A stretch of 64,000 bases of DNA. It comes from Bradyrhizobium sp. SZCCT0153 (lineage in GTDB: Bacteria; Pseudomonadota; Alphaproteobacteria; Rhizobiales; Xanthobacteraceae). The notes under the pieces are model-generated. The model was not told the origin of the DNA, did not search any database, and worked only from the letters and a program-made list of their open reading frames with translations. Below, one piece after another: positions 1 to 9,141 of the stretch. The DNA lies in NCBI RefSeq assembly GCF_018129995.1, contig NZ_JAFCKS010000013.1, positions 41,254-105,253 of the forward strand, given 5' to 3'. The translations under genes and the position numbers were made by a program. Every line of letters begins with the position of its first letter. The first letter of the stretch is position 1.

Positions 1-453
1 GGATCCACACCGCCAGCGGAACGTTGAAGATGCAGTGCGCCAGCGCGACCGCCCAGGGCGTATCGAACAAGCCGATCGCCGAATAGAGGTTGAAGAACGG
101 CAGCGCGTAGACCGCGGCCGGCGCCATCCGGTTCGACAGCAGCCAGAAGAATAGATGCTTGTCGCCGAGGAAGCGGTAGCGCGAGAAAGCGTAGGCCGCC
201 GGCAGCGCCACCGAGATCGAGATGATGGTGTTGAGGACGACGTATTCCAGCGAGTTGATGTAGCCGGAATACCAGCTCTCGTCGGTGAAGATGCGCTTGT
301 AGTGCTGCAGCGTCGGCGCGTGCGGCCACAGCGTCATCGTCGAGACGATCTCGGCGTTGGTCTTGAAGCTCATGTTGACGAGCCAGTAGATCGGCAACAG
401 CAGGAAGATCAGGAACAGCGCCATGATAAGGCGACGGCCGGGAATCGAGTGCA

Positions 454-454
<1 letters not shown>
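1..454 (-). CDS. glpQ: Glycerol ABC transporter permease, GlpQ-like (MalG type), partial
   Basis: Inner-membrane permease subunit of a carbohydrate-type (CUT1) importer. Only the N-terminal 151 codons are in the window; the gene continues past the left edge, so the cytoplasmic EAA coupling loop is not seen. The visible part has an N-terminal membrane segment (FLIFLLLPIYW) and a periplasmic stretch ending in a second and third hydrophobic segment, as in MalG proteins. Its ATG overlaps the TGA of the upstream permease by ATGA, so it is translationally coupled. The assignment to glycerol rests on the glpD-glpS-glpT-glpP-glpQ order known from Rhizobium leguminosarum; the substrate is therefore inferred from context. 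Confidence 0.82.
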
Positions 455-1355
<901 letters not shown>

Positions 1356-1356
<1 letters not shown>

Positions 1357-2441
1357 CAGGCGGCTCCCTCCACCAGAAGGCTGTCGGCATAGACGTGGAC
1401 GTATGACGGATCGAACTTCAGCCCGGCGGTGCCGTCCGCGCTGGTGAAGCCTGCCGGCGCACGCGCGGCGAGCTTTGCGTCACCGAGGCGCGCGCGCGCA
1501 AAACGGATGCGGCCGAGATCGTCGATGCGCTCGATCTTCGCCGTGAGCAGGCCCGGCGCAGGCGCGACGACCTCGACGAATTCGGGGCGCACGCCGATCT
1601 CGATCTTCGCGCCCGCCGGTAGAGCGTCATAACTGCGGTTCAGCGCGATGACGTGGCCGCCGATCCTGGCCTCGCGGCCCCTCACCTCGGCCGGAATGAT
1701 GTTCATGCCGGGCGAGCCGATGAAATAGCCGACGAAGGTATGCGCCGGCTTGTCGAACAGCTCGGCCGGCGTGCCGCTCTGCACCACGCGGCCGTCATGC
1801 ATGACGACGACGGTGTCGGCGAAGGTCAGCGCCTCGGTCTGGTCGTGGGTGACGTAGATCATCGTGAGGTCGAGCTCGCGATGCAGCGCCTTCAGCTTGG
1901 AGCGGAGCTGCCATTTCAGCTCGGGGTCGATCACAGTCAGCGGCTCGTCGAACAGCACGGCGGCGACGTCGGAGCGGACGAGACCGCGGCCGAGCGAGAT
2001 CTTTTGCTTGGCATCCGCCGTGAGCCGGGTCGCCTTGCGATTCAGATAGGGCTCGAGGTCGAGCAGCCGGCCGATCTCGGCGACGCGCTTGTCGATCTCG
2101 GCCTTCGGCACGCCGCGGTTCTTCAACGGAAACGCCAGGTTCTGCCCCACCGTCATGGTGTCGTAGATCACCGGAAACTGGAACACCTGGGCGATGTTGC
2201 GCTTCTGGGTTGACAGCGGTGTGATGTCCTCGCCGTCGAACAGGATTTTCCCCCGCGACGGCGTGATGATGCCGGAAATGACGTTGAGCAGCGTGGTCTT
2301 GCCGCAGCCGGACGGCCCGAGCAGCGCATAGGCGCCGCCCTGCCGCCAGGTCATGGTCACCGGCTTCAGCGCAAAGCTTTCCTGCGGCGCGTCATTGCCG
2401 CCGTAGGAATGGGCGAGATCGACGAGGTCAATGCGGGCCAT
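1356..2441 (-). CDS. glpT: Glycerol ABC transporter ATP-binding protein GlpT-like
   Basis: 361-residue ATPase of an importer, with an N-terminal nucleotide-binding domain and a C-terminal TOBE-type regulatory region (about residues 240-361). Walker A GPSGCGKT is at 42-49, the Q-loop at about 86-89, Walker B VLFDEP at 162-167 and the switch histidine in YVTHD at 199. The ABC signature is abnormal: where LSGGQ is expected the protein has LTADA (140-144). The neighbouring ATPase has a normal signature, so the pair probably forms a heterodimer with one working ATP site. The start at 2441 is preceded by GGGAG, 12 bases after the stop of glpS. Not to be confused with the E. coli glycerol-3-phosphate antiporter GlpT. 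Confidence 0.85.
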
Positions 2442-2453
2442 GGCGCATCTCCC

Positions 2454-3530
2454 TCAAGAACCAGGTGCCGCGACGAGGCGATCGGCCGCGTCGAACACAA
2501 AAACATCGTTGGGATCGAGCACGGCGTCGATGGTCTGGCCCGGCTCGAACTCGTGCACGCCGTGCAGCACCGCAACCCAGTTCGATCCGTCGCGGGTCAG
2601 ATGCACGAAACTCTCCGAACCGGTGATTTCGGTCACCGTCACCGTGGCATGGAAGGCGTGGCGGTCAGTCTCGCCATTGGCGAGCGCGAGCTGATGCGCG
2701 CGAAAGCCGACGCGATAGGCGCCGTCGGCCAGCGATGAATAGAGACCGGACGCCGGCGCGGCGATGCCTCCCGCATATTGCACGGAGCCGTTCTTCTTCT
2801 CGATGCCGACGAGGTTGAGCGGCGGATCGGAAAACACCTGCGCGACACGCAGGGTCTGCGGACGCCGGTAGACGCTCGGCGTCTCGCCGATCTGGAGCGC
2901 CTGCCCCTCCCACATGCACACCGTGTTGCCGCCGAGCAGCAGCGCTTCGGTCGGCTCGGTGGTGGCATAGACGAAGATCGCGCCCGAGGCCTCGAAGATG
3001 CGCGGCAGCTCGGTGCGCAGCTCTTCGCGCAGCTTGTAGTCGAGATTGGCGAGCGGCTCGTCGAGCAGCACGAGATCGGCGCCCTTGACCAGCGCGCGCG
3101 CCATCGCGGTGCGCTGCTGCTGGCCGCCGGAAAGCTGAAGCGGCGTGCGCTTGAGGAACGGCTCGAGCCTGAGCAGCCGGGCGGCCTCGGCGACGCGCTT
3201 CTCGATCTCCTCGCGCGGCTTGCCCTGCACGCGCAAGGGCGAGGCGATGTTCTCGTAGACGCTCAGGGAGGGGTAATTGATGAACTGCTGATAGACCATC
3301 GCGACCGAGCGCTGGCGCACGTCGACACCGGTGACGTCCTTGCCGTTGACCAGCAGCTTGCCCGTGGTCGGCTTGTCGAGCCCGGCGAGCAGCCGCATGA
3401 TCGAGGTCTTGCCCGACAGCGTCGGCCCGAGCAGCACGTTGAGCGTCCCGCTCTCGAGCGTCAGCGAGACGTCGCGGATGTGCGGGACCCCCTCGACGGT
3501 CCGGGTCACATGATCGAGTGTCACGGTCAT
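2454..3530 (-). CDS. glpS: Glycerol ABC transporter ATP-binding protein GlpS-like
   Basis: 358-residue ABC ATPase. Walker A GPTLSGKT at 35-42, signature LSGGQ at 133-137 and Walker B LVLLDEP at about 153-159 are intact. The switch (H-loop) region reads YATTE instead of YVTHD, so threonine 191 replaces the histidine that normally contacts the gamma-phosphate. The C-terminal third is a TOBE-like domain. I set the start at the ATG at 3530 because it overlaps the glpD stop codon (ATGA); an open frame continues upstream but only inside glpD. It is expected to pair with the adjacent GlpT-like ATPase on the cytoplasmic face of GlpP/GlpQ. Confidence 0.85.
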   Translation of the reverse strand: MTVTLDHVTRTVEGVPHIRDVSLTLESGTLNVLLGPTLSGKTSIMRLLAGLDKPTTGKLLVNGKDVTGVDVRQRSVAMVYQQFINYPSLSVYENIASPLRVQGKPREEIEKRVAEAARLLRLEPFLKRTPLQLSGGQQQRTAMARALVKGADLVLLDEPLANLDYKLREELRTELPRIFEASGAIFVYATTEPTEALLLGGNTVCMWEGQALQIGETPSVYRRPQTLRVAQVFSDPPLNLVGIEKKNGSVQYAGGIAAPASGLYSSLADGAYRVGFRAHQLALANGETDRHAFHATVTVTEITGSESFVHLTRDGSNWVAVLHGVHEFEPGQTIDAVLDPNDVFVFDAADRLVAAPGS

Positions 3531-5077
3531 GGGCGTCCTCCCGCTTCCAGCAGGGGACTTTGCGGCACGGCGTGGGATGCAATCCAGTCGTTCAATGCAG
3601 CGATCTCGTCGGCAGATAGTCGCAGGCCGAGCTTGGAACGGCGCCAGACGACGTCCTCGGCGGTGACGGCCCATTCGTTGGCCATGAGATAGCGGACCTC
3701 GCGTTCGGTCAGCGTCGCGCCGAAGGCCTGGCCGAGATCGGCGGCGGATTTCGCGTCCCCGAGCAGCTTCACGGCGCGGGTACCGTAGGCGCGGGCGAGG
3801 CGCCGCGCATGCTCGTGGCTGAGGAACGGATAGCCGCGCTGAAGCTCGGCGATCAGCCCGTCGACATCGGACACGCCCATGTCGCCGCCGGGGAGCGGCC
3901 ATTTGCCGGTCCAGCCCTCGCGCGCTTTCGCACTGCGAAGATGAGGCGCGAGCCGCTCCAGCGCTTCCTCGGCGAGGCGGCGATAGGTCGTGATCTTGCC
4001 GCCATAGATCGAGAGCAGCGGCACGCCGCCGGGCATGTCGAGCTCGAACACGTAATCGCGTGTAGCGGCCTTGGCCTCGCTGGCGCCATCGTCATAGAGC
4101 GGACGCACGCCGGAATAGGTCCAGACCACGTCGCCGGGGGTGACGGGCTTGGCCAGATATTCGCTCGCCGCCGTGCAGAGATACTGGATCTCCTCGGGTG
4201 TCGCCTTCACCTTGGCGGGGTCGCCGTCATAGTCGCGGTCGGTGGTGCCGATCAGCGTAAAATCGTCCTGGTACGGGATCACGAAGATGATGCGGCCGTC
4301 GGCGTTCTGGAACATGTAGGCGCGATCGTGGTCGTAGAGCTTCTTGACCACGATGTGCGAACCCTGCACCAGCCGCACCTTGGCCTTCGCATTGACGCCG
4401 GCGCCGCGGCCGAGCACGTCCTCGACCCAGGGGCCACCGGCATTGATGAGCGCGCGCGCCTGGACCTGCGAACGCGCGCCGGTCAGCGTGTCGACCATGC
4501 TGACGGTCCAGACGCCGTCGGATTGCTTGATATCCGTCGCGCGGGTGCGGGTGCGGATCTCGGCGCCCTTGTCGGCGGCATCGCGCGCATTGAGCACGAC
4601 GAGGCGGGCGTCATCGACGAAGCAGTCGGAATATTCGAAAGCGCGGGTATAGCGATTCGGGATCAGCGGGCGGCCGACCTCGTCGCGCCGCAGATCCACC
4701 GAACGGGTCGCAGGCAACAGATGACGGCCACCGATGTGGTCATAGAGGAAGAGGCCGAGCCGGAGCAGCCAAGCCGGGCGGAGGCCGGCATGATGCGGCA
4801 AAACGAAACGCAGGGGGCGGATGATGTGGGGTGCGATGCCCCAGAGGATCTCGCGCTCGATCAGCGCCTCGCGGACCAGGCGAAACTCGTAATATTCGAG
4901 ATAGCGCAGGCCGCCATGCACCAGCTTGGTCGACCAGGACGACGTCCCGCTCGCCAGATCGTTCATTTCGCACAGGAAAACCGTGTTGCCACGGCCCACC
5001 GCGTCGCGCGCGATGCCGCAGCCGTTAACACCGCCTCCGATGATGGCGAGGTCGAAAATACGCTCCAACAGACGCAT
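3527..5077 (-). CDS. glpD: Glycerol-3-phosphate dehydrogenase, FAD-dependent (GlpD)
   Basis: 516-residue flavoenzyme that oxidises sn-glycerol 3-phosphate to dihydroxyacetone phosphate at the inner membrane, passing electrons to quinone. The FAD dinucleotide fold is at the N-terminus (GGGVNG at 14-19), followed by the DAO-domain signatures SSWSTKLVHGGLRYLE and a C-terminal DAO_C domain (WTYSGVRPLYDD, YGGKITTYRRLAE). Length matches the aerobic GlpD family. It is the first gene of the operon that continues into the ABC transporter genes, and a perfect inverted repeat lies 33 bases upstream of its ATG, a good place for repression by the GlpR-like protein encoded nearby. Confidence 0.95.
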   Translation of the reverse strand: MRLLERIFDLAIIGGGVNGCGIARDAVGRGNTVFLCEMNDLASGTSSWSTKLVHGGLRYLEYYEFRLVREALIEREILWGIAPHIIRPLRFVLPHHAGLRPAWLLRLGLFLYDHIGGRHLLPATRSVDLRRDEVGRPLIPNRYTRAFEYSDCFVDDARLVVLNARDAADKGAEIRTRTRATDIKQSDGVWTVSMVDTLTGARSQVQARALINAGGPWVEDVLGRGAGVNAKAKVRLVQGSHIVVKKLYDHDRAYMFQNADGRIIFVIPYQDDFTLIGTTDRDYDGDPAKVKATPEEIQYLCTAASEYLAKPVTPGDVVWTYSGVRPLYDDGASEAKAATRDYVFELDMPGGVPLLSIYGGKITTYRRLAEEALERLAPHLRSAKAREGWTGKWPLPGGDMGVSDVDGLIAELQRGYPFLSHEHARRLARAYGTRAVKLLGDAKSAADLGQAFGATLTEREVRYLMANEWAVTAEDVVWRRSKLGLRLSADEIAALNDWIASHAVPQSPLLEAGGRP

Positions 5078-5110
5078 CCCCCGGCGACCACTCGTTCCGT
5101 CGAGTGGTTA

Positions 5111-5147
5111 CTTTCGTTTTTGATTAGATCACACCGCAAAACGAAAG
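5111..5147. promoter_or_regulatory. Putative GlpR operator upstream of glpD
   Basis: A perfect 10-base inverted repeat, CTTTCGTTTT at 5111-5120 and AAAACGAAAG at 5138-5147, separated by 17 bases. DeoR/GlpR-family repressors are known to bind TTTCG/CGAAA-type repeats. It lies 33 bases upstream of the glpD ATG and about 870 bases from the glpR gene. Assignment to GlpR is inference. Confidence 0.6.
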
Positions 5148-5276
5148 CAAGATGAAAGAGAGACGAACGGAAGCGAAAGCGGAACTTTTTATTGGGCAGC
5201 TCGGCGCAAAAAATGAGCAGGGTCCGACCGCAATCCGAGAAGCAATATCACTCTTGAATAGCCATCTAGGGCAAAT

Positions 5277-5294
5277 ATAGTCATAATAGTCATA
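5277..5294. promoter_or_regulatory. Tandem 9-bp repeat, probable antitoxin operator
   Basis: Two perfect, directly adjacent copies of ATAGTCATA end 15 bases before the antitoxin ATG at 5310. Autoregulating antitoxins commonly bind repeats at this place. The stretch is strikingly AT-rich for this genome and may also hold the promoter. Confidence 0.5.
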
Positions 5295-5309
5295 TTGGTT
5301 CTATCTGTC

Positions 5310-5591
5310 ATGACCGACCACAACACATCACCCGACGCACCGCCGACTGACACCTGGACGCTAGCCAACGCCAAGGCGCGGCTGTCCGAGGTGATCGACC
5401 GTGCCCAAAGCGGGCCCCAGATCATCACCCGTCACGGCAAGCCCAATGCCGTGATCGTTTCCGCCGAGGAATGGGCACGCAAGTCCGCCCGCAAAGGCAC
5501 GCTCGCCGAATTCCTGCTGGCTTCGCCGCTGCGCGGCGCCGACCTCGAACCTGAACGCGTGCACGACGCGCCGCGCGACGAGATACCGTGA
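5310..5591 (+). CDS. Antitoxin, Phd/YefM family
   Basis: 93-residue antitoxin. The middle of the protein carries the Phd/YefM fold signature (WTLANAKARLSEVIDRAQSG, then ITRHGKPNAVIVSAEEW), which binds DNA and represses its own operon. The C-terminal part is the expected toxin-neutralising tail. I chose the ATG at 5310; an in-frame TTG lies 15 bases upstream. The stop overlaps the GTG start of the toxin gene (GTGA), so the two are translationally coupled. The pair lies on the opposite strand between glpR and glpD. Confidence 0.88.
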   Translation: MTDHNTSPDAPPTDTWTLANAKARLSEVIDRAQSGPQIITRHGKPNAVIVSAEEWARKSARKGTLAEFLLASPLRGADLEPERVHDAPRDEIP

Positions 5592-6013
5592 ACCTGCTGC
5601 TCGACACCAACGTATTGTCGGAGGTTCAGCGGCCAGCGCCGTCGCCTAAAGTCTTGGCGTGGCTCGATACGATCGATGAGGACCGTGCGTTCATCAGCGT
5701 GGCTTCGATCGCCGAGCTGCGCCGCGGCATCGCGTTGCTGGAGGACGGCCGTCGCCGCGCAGCACTTGCCGCCTGGCTCGCCCTCGATCTGCCGGAGCGC
5801 TTTGCCGATCGCATCCTGCCGATCGACCGCGCGGTGGCCGAGCGCTGCGGAGACCTGATGGCTCAGAGCCGCAGGAGCGGCATCGCGCTGTCCGTCATGG
5901 ATGGCTTCTTCGCCGCCACCGCGCTCGCAAACAACATCACGCTCGTCACGCGCAATGTGAAGGATTTTGCGGCATTCGGCGTAACGCTGCTCAACCCGTG
6001 GGACGACCCATAG
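5588..6013 (+). CDS. vapC: PIN-domain ribonuclease toxin, VapC/FitB family
   Basis: 141-residue PIN-domain protein, a Mg-dependent RNase that is held inactive by its antitoxin. The acidic active-site residues of the family are present: Asp6 (LLLDTN), Glu43 (SIAELRRG), Asp105 (SVMDGFFAATA) and the late TRNVKDF motif. Nothing looks truncated, so the toxin should be functional. It starts with GTG inside the last codons of the antitoxin gene and ends just 2 bases before the convergent glpR stop codon. The likely target is a tRNA or ribosomal RNA, as for other VapC proteins, but that cannot be read from the sequence. Confidence 0.88.
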   Translation: MNLLLDTNVLSEVQRPAPSPKVLAWLDTIDEDRAFISVASIAELRRGIALLEDGRRRAALAAWLALDLPERFADRILPIDRAVAERCGDLMAQSRRSGIALSVMDGFFAATALANNITLVTRNVKDFAAFGVTLLNPWDDP

Positions 6014-6015
6014 TC

Positions 6016-6864
6016 CTACCTCAGCCGCACCACCGGCGCCGATTCGGGTGCTGCATCCTGCGCATCGGCCTGAGTCTCATCGATATCCCCCGCTGCCTTC
6101 GGCATCGCCGCCATCACCTCGATGCCCTTGCTGTGGCAGATGGTGGCGAGGCGCTCGGGCAGTTCCTGGTCGGTGACGAAGGTCTGGATCTGGCTGATAT
6201 GGGCGATGCGCACCGGCGCGCTGCGCCGAAGCTTCGTCGAGTCCGCAACCAGCATGACGCTGCGGGCGTTGGCGATGATGGCCTGCGCCACCTGCACCTC
6301 GCGATAGTCGAAGTCGAGCAGCGCGCCCTCCTCGTCGATCGCGGACGCGCCGATGATGGCGTAGTCGACCTTGAACTGTCCGATCAATTGCGTCGCGGTC
6401 GAGCCGACCACGGCGCCGTCGGCGCGCCGCACCGTGCCGCCGGCGACCACCACCTCGATGCGGGGATGGCGGTAGAGCAGCATCGCGACATTGAGGTTGT
6501 TGGTGATGACGAGGAGATCCTCGTGCGAGGTCAAGGCGCTTGCGACCTCCTCCGTCGTGGTGCCGATGTTGATGAACAGCGAGCAGCCGTTCGGGATCAG
6601 CGACGCCGCCGCGGCCCCGATCGCCTTCTTCTCGTCGGCGGCGACGAAGCGGCGCGCCTCATAGGCGAGATTCTCGACGCCGGAGGCGATGATGGCGCCG
6701 CCATGGATACGGGTCAGCGAGCGGCGCTCGCAGAGATCGTTGAGATCCTTGCGAATGGTTTGCGCCGAAACCTCGAACCGGCGCGCCAGCTCCTCGACCA
6801 TGACGCGGCCCGAGGCCCGCGCGATGTTGAGGATTTCGGCTTGGCGATGGGTCAGTCCGGTCAC
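6016..6864 (-). CDS. glpR: DeoR-family transcriptional repressor, GlpR-like
   Basis: 282-residue regulator. An N-terminal DeoR winged helix-turn-helix (RQAEILNIARASGRVMVEEL, RRFEVSAQTIRKDLNDLCER, then LTRIHGGA) is followed by the sugar-phosphate sensor domain of the DeoR C-terminal family (TEEVASALTSHEDLLVITNN; the VVGGTVR-like loop reads VVAGGTVRRADGAVVG). GlpR proteins sense glycerol 3-phosphate and release the glp operon. The neighbouring glpD and transporter genes and the inverted repeat at 5111-5147 support that role here. Its C-terminal end, rich in Asp/Ala, almost touches the end of the convergent toxin gene. Confidence 0.85.
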   Translation of the reverse strand: MTGLTHRQAEILNIARASGRVMVEELARRFEVSAQTIRKDLNDLCERRSLTRIHGGAIIASGVENLAYEARRFVAADEKKAIGAAAASLIPNGCSLFINIGTTTEEVASALTSHEDLLVITNNLNVAMLLYRHPRIEVVVAGGTVRRADGAVVGSTATQLIGQFKVDYAIIGASAIDEEGALLDFDYREVQVAQAIIANARSVMLVADSTKLRRSAPVRIAHISQIQTFVTDQELPERLATICHSKGIEVMAAMPKAAGDIDETQADAQDAAPESAPVVRLR

Positions 6865-6955
6865 GGCGATGGCCTCAAATCAGGAAGCTGCATGGTGCGG
6901 CGGTTCGCGCATCCGGTCAATGCGCGCGCCGATCACGGTTAACGGACGAAGCTAC

Positions 6956-7630
6956 TCACCAGGCCATTGCGGCGGCGAGGCGCGCCAGCAGATCCGGATC
7001 GTCGAAGGCACTCGCGGACGCGACCGCGCCGGCGGCGACAAGGTCGCCATGGCCGAGGCTCGTCCGGATGCCGATGGTCGGTATCCCCGCCGCAGTGGCC
7101 GATTGCACGCCGGTGCGGGAGTCCTCAAAAGCGATCGAGGCGACCGCGCCGGCGCCGACAAAGCGCAGCCCTTCCTGATAGGGCAGCGGGTGCGGTTTGC
7201 CGTGCGGCAGCTCGTCGCCGATCACGAGCGCCTTGAAGCGGTGCGCGATGCCGAGGCCGGACAACAGCAGCTCCGCATTGAGCCGCGGGGCGTTGGTCAC
7301 GGCAACCATGGGAATGCCGGCAATATCGGCTCGGTCGAGCAGCGCCATCAGGCCCGGCAGCGGCTCGATCTGGCCGGCGACGAGCTCGCGGAAAACCTGC
7401 TCCTTTTCAGCGAGGATCAAGACGCGCTGCTCCACCGGTTCGTCGGGCAGAAAGCGCTCGCCGATCGCCGCATTGGCAAAGCCTTGCAGCTCCCTGGAGA
7501 AGCGCGCGTGATCGAACACGTGGCCGCGAGGACCGAGCACCTGATTGAAGGCCTTCAGGTGCAGCGGGTCGGTGTTGGCCAGCGTGCCGTCGATGTCGAA
7601 CAGCAACGCTCTGCCCAACGTGTTGATCAT
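6956..7630 (-). CDS. HAD-family phosphatase (beta-phosphoglucomutase/GPH type)
   Basis: 224-residue haloacid dehalogenase-fold hydrolase of subfamily IA. Motif I is DIDGTLANT with the nucleophile and acid/base Asp pair; a helical cap follows; motif II is VAVTNAP; motif III lies in GKPHPLPYQEGL and motif IV in AFEDSRTGVQSA. It probably removes phosphate from a small sugar- or polyol-phosphate. It lies 91 bases upstream of glpR on the same strand, which makes a role linked to glycerol or glycerol phosphate conceivable, but the substrate is unknown. Confidence 0.8.
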   Translation of the reverse strand: MINTLGRALLFDIDGTLANTDPLHLKAFNQVLGPRGHVFDHARFSRELQGFANAAIGERFLPDEPVEQRVLILAEKEQVFRELVAGQIEPLPGLMALLDRADIAGIPMVAVTNAPRLNAELLLSGLGIAHRFKALVIGDELPHGKPHPLPYQEGLRFVGAGAVASIAFEDSRTGVQSATAAGIPTIGIRTSLGHGDLVAAGAVASASAFDDPDLLARLAAAMAW

Positions 7631-7784
7631 GTCCGTACTTTCCCAAATGCGCCGCGCATCGATGCGGAAGACGTATCAATACGGCCTCTGTCGCGCAATG
7701 ACGCATCCGCATGACGACGATGCGACACTCGACAAAGTCGCGCGCGGCTGCAACACTCCGCGCAAGATCAAAAAGGAGGAAACG

Positions 7785-8252
7785 ATGACGATCAACCGAC
7801 GCGATCTGGCTCTCTCGACTCTTGCTGTCTCGACTCTTGCCGCCTCAGCTGTTGCGCTCACGACACCGGCGCTGGCGGCCTCGGCGGACGAGGAAGCCGT
7901 AGCAAAGAAGGTCGAGACCTTCCGCCTCGCCCAGATCGCGGCCGATCCCAAGGCGCTCGGCGCGCTCTGCGCCGACGAGGTGAGCTATAGCCATTCCAGC
8001 GGCAAGGTCGAGGACAAGGCGACCTTCGTCACCAACGCCACCGACGGCAAGTCAAAATTCCTGTCGATCGAATACAAGGACCCGACCATCAAGGTCGTCG
8101 GCCCCGCCGCGATCGTGCGCTTCCACTGGGTGGCGGAACAGGAGATGGCGGCCGATGGGAAGAAAGTGCCGACCAACCTCCACATCCTGATGAACTGGCA
8201 GAAGCAGGGCGACGACTGGAAGCTGTTGTCGCGGTCGGCGACGAAGTTGTGA
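7785..8252 (+). CDS. Exported NTF2-fold (SnoaL/DUF4440-like) protein
   Basis: 155 residues. The start at 7785 is fixed by a strong AAGGAGGAAACG ribosome site. The N-terminus NRRDLALSTLAVS followed by a hydrophobic Ala-rich stretch ending in PALAAS looks like a Tat-type signal peptide. The mature part has the cone-shaped NTF2-like pattern (ETFRLAQIAADPKALGALCADEVSY, then a beta-rich half ending in WKLLSRSATKL). These proteins bind or isomerise small molecules, or act as sensors; no catalytic signature is obvious. It is a single-gene unit, followed at once by a palindromic repeat. Confidence 0.75.
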   Translation: MTINRRDLALSTLAVSTLAASAVALTTPALAASADEEAVAKKVETFRLAQIAADPKALGALCADEVSYSHSSGKVEDKATFVTNATDGKSKFLSIEYKDPTIKVVGPAAIVRFHWVAEQEMAADGKKVPTNLHILMNWQKQGDDWKLLSRSATKL

Positions 8253-8260
8253 TCGACGGT

Positions 8261-8301
8261 GTCGTTCCGGGACGCGCCGAAAGGCGCGGGCCCGGAATGA
8301 C
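8261..8301. repeat. Intergenic palindromic repeat / stem-loop
   Basis: GTCGTTCCGGG at the left pairs with CCCGGAATGAC at the right, with an inner CGCGCC-GAAA-GGCGCG hairpin. The same core (GTCATTCCGGGG...CCCGGAATGAC) recurs at 14959-15059, so this is a dispersed element. Its position nine bases after a stop codon would let it act as a terminator or RNA stabiliser. Confidence 0.65.
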
Positions 8302-8309
8302 CAGCGAAA

Positions 8310-8501
8310 CTACGCCGCTTCCCTCACATCGCCGTTAACCAGTTTGCGGGCGGCGCGCTCCGCTTCGCGGGCGTTGCGGAAGAGCTGGCCTTCGAGGCGA
8401 TTGAACTGGTGGGACGAGGCGAAGAAGCAGTAGCCGCCCTGACCGCGAACGACGATACCCGCGGTCTGTGAATTGACTTCGATGATGTAGCTGTCCGGCA
8501 T
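8310..8501 (-). CDS. Small conserved-looking protein of unknown function (63 aa), stress-type promoter
   Basis: 63 residues, no signal peptide or membrane segment. The sequence (YIIEVNSQTAGIVVRGQGGY, then FNRLEGQLFRNAREAERAAR) suggests a small beta-alpha fold. I do not recognise a named family. The ATG at 8501 was chosen over an upstream in-frame ATG because a match to the EcfG promoter pattern lies at 8531-8555 and would leave a leader of about 25 bases. That makes it a candidate member of the PhyR-EcfG general stress response. Confidence 0.65.
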   Translation of the reverse strand: MPDSYIIEVNSQTAGIVVRGQGGYCFFASSHQFNRLEGQLFRNAREAERAARKLVNGDVREAA

Positions 8502-8530
8502 GGCCCGTGGATTCCTCAATGCGGGCAAAT

Positions 8531-8555
8531 AACCGGATCTCTGCCCAAAAGTTCC
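8531..8555 (-). promoter_or_regulatory. EcfG-like (general stress sigma) promoter
   Basis: Read on the minus strand: GGAAC, 16 bases, GGTT. Alphaproteobacterial EcfG promoters have GGAAC-N16/17-(C)GTT. The -10 lies about 30 bases upstream of the 63-residue gene's ATG. Similar arrangements are seen at 30928-30952 and 36880-36904. Confidence 0.6.
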
Positions 8556-8723
8556 TCAGGCAAATCAGCCGGTTTCCACCCCGAATCGACGTGCAATTGA
8601 GTACGCGGAGACCTCATCCGTTTTATGACTGGTTGTTGGCGAAGCCGCGACGCGTTGACTCAGTCGCGCCGCGTTTGGCGTTGCCGCACATCTCCGTGAG
8701 ATGGGACAGAGCGCCGCGCGCGG

Positions 8724-9134
8724 TTACGTCGCGATCGGCGGATCGTCTCGGCGGATCGCTTGCGGACGGCCGTCGTCGTCGATCGAGACATAGGTAAAAT
8801 TGCCGTCGGTCACCAGGATCGGCTGAAGCTCCCGGCGCCGCAGCGCCCAGGCTTCGAGATGCACGGTCATCGAGGTGCGGCCGACGCGTACGAGATTGGC
8901 GTAGACGGAGACGAGATCGCCGACATAGACGGCCTTGCGGAAATTCATGGCCTCGATCGCCACCGTCACGGTGCGCGATCGCGCGGCCTTCGATGCGAAC
9001 ACGCCGCCGCCGACATCCATCTGGCTGAGCAACCAGCCGCCAAAGATGTCGCCATTGGCGTTGGTGTCGGCGGGCATCGCCAGCGTGCGGATACAGAGAT
9101 CGCCGCTCGGTTCGGTGTCGGACCTTTCAGTCAT
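8724..9134 (-). CDS. Acyl-CoA thioesterase, hotdog fold (YciA family)
   Basis: 136 residues. The pattern MPADTNANGDIFGGWLLSQM, with the Asn/Asp of the hotdog active site, is the hallmark of YciA-type acyl-CoA thioesterases, which hydrolyse a range of acyl-CoAs to free acid and CoA. The later VRVGRTSMTVHLEAW stretch completes the hotdog sheet. It follows the FadJ-like gene by 7 bases on the same strand and is the last gene of the beta-oxidation operon, where it could release CoA when acyl-CoA accumulates. The ATG at 9134 gives the usual family length. Confidence 0.88.
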   Translation of the reverse strand: MTERSDTEPSGDLCIRTLAMPADTNANGDIFGGWLLSQMDVGGGVFASKAARSRTVTVAIEAMNFRKAVYVGDLVSVYANLVRVGRTSMTVHLEAWALRRRELQPILVTDGNFTYVSIDDDGRPQAIRRDDPPIAT

Positions 9135-9141
9135 ATGGCTC

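Noticed and set aside
3809..5155. A 448-codon plus-strand frame antisense to glpD
   Set aside because: Shadow of a GC-rich coding strand; no family resemblance and no ribosome site.
5188..5215. GGAAC upstream of the antitoxin gene as an EcfG promoter
   Set aside because: No GTT at 16-17 bases; the tandem ATAGTCATA repeat is a better candidate for control.
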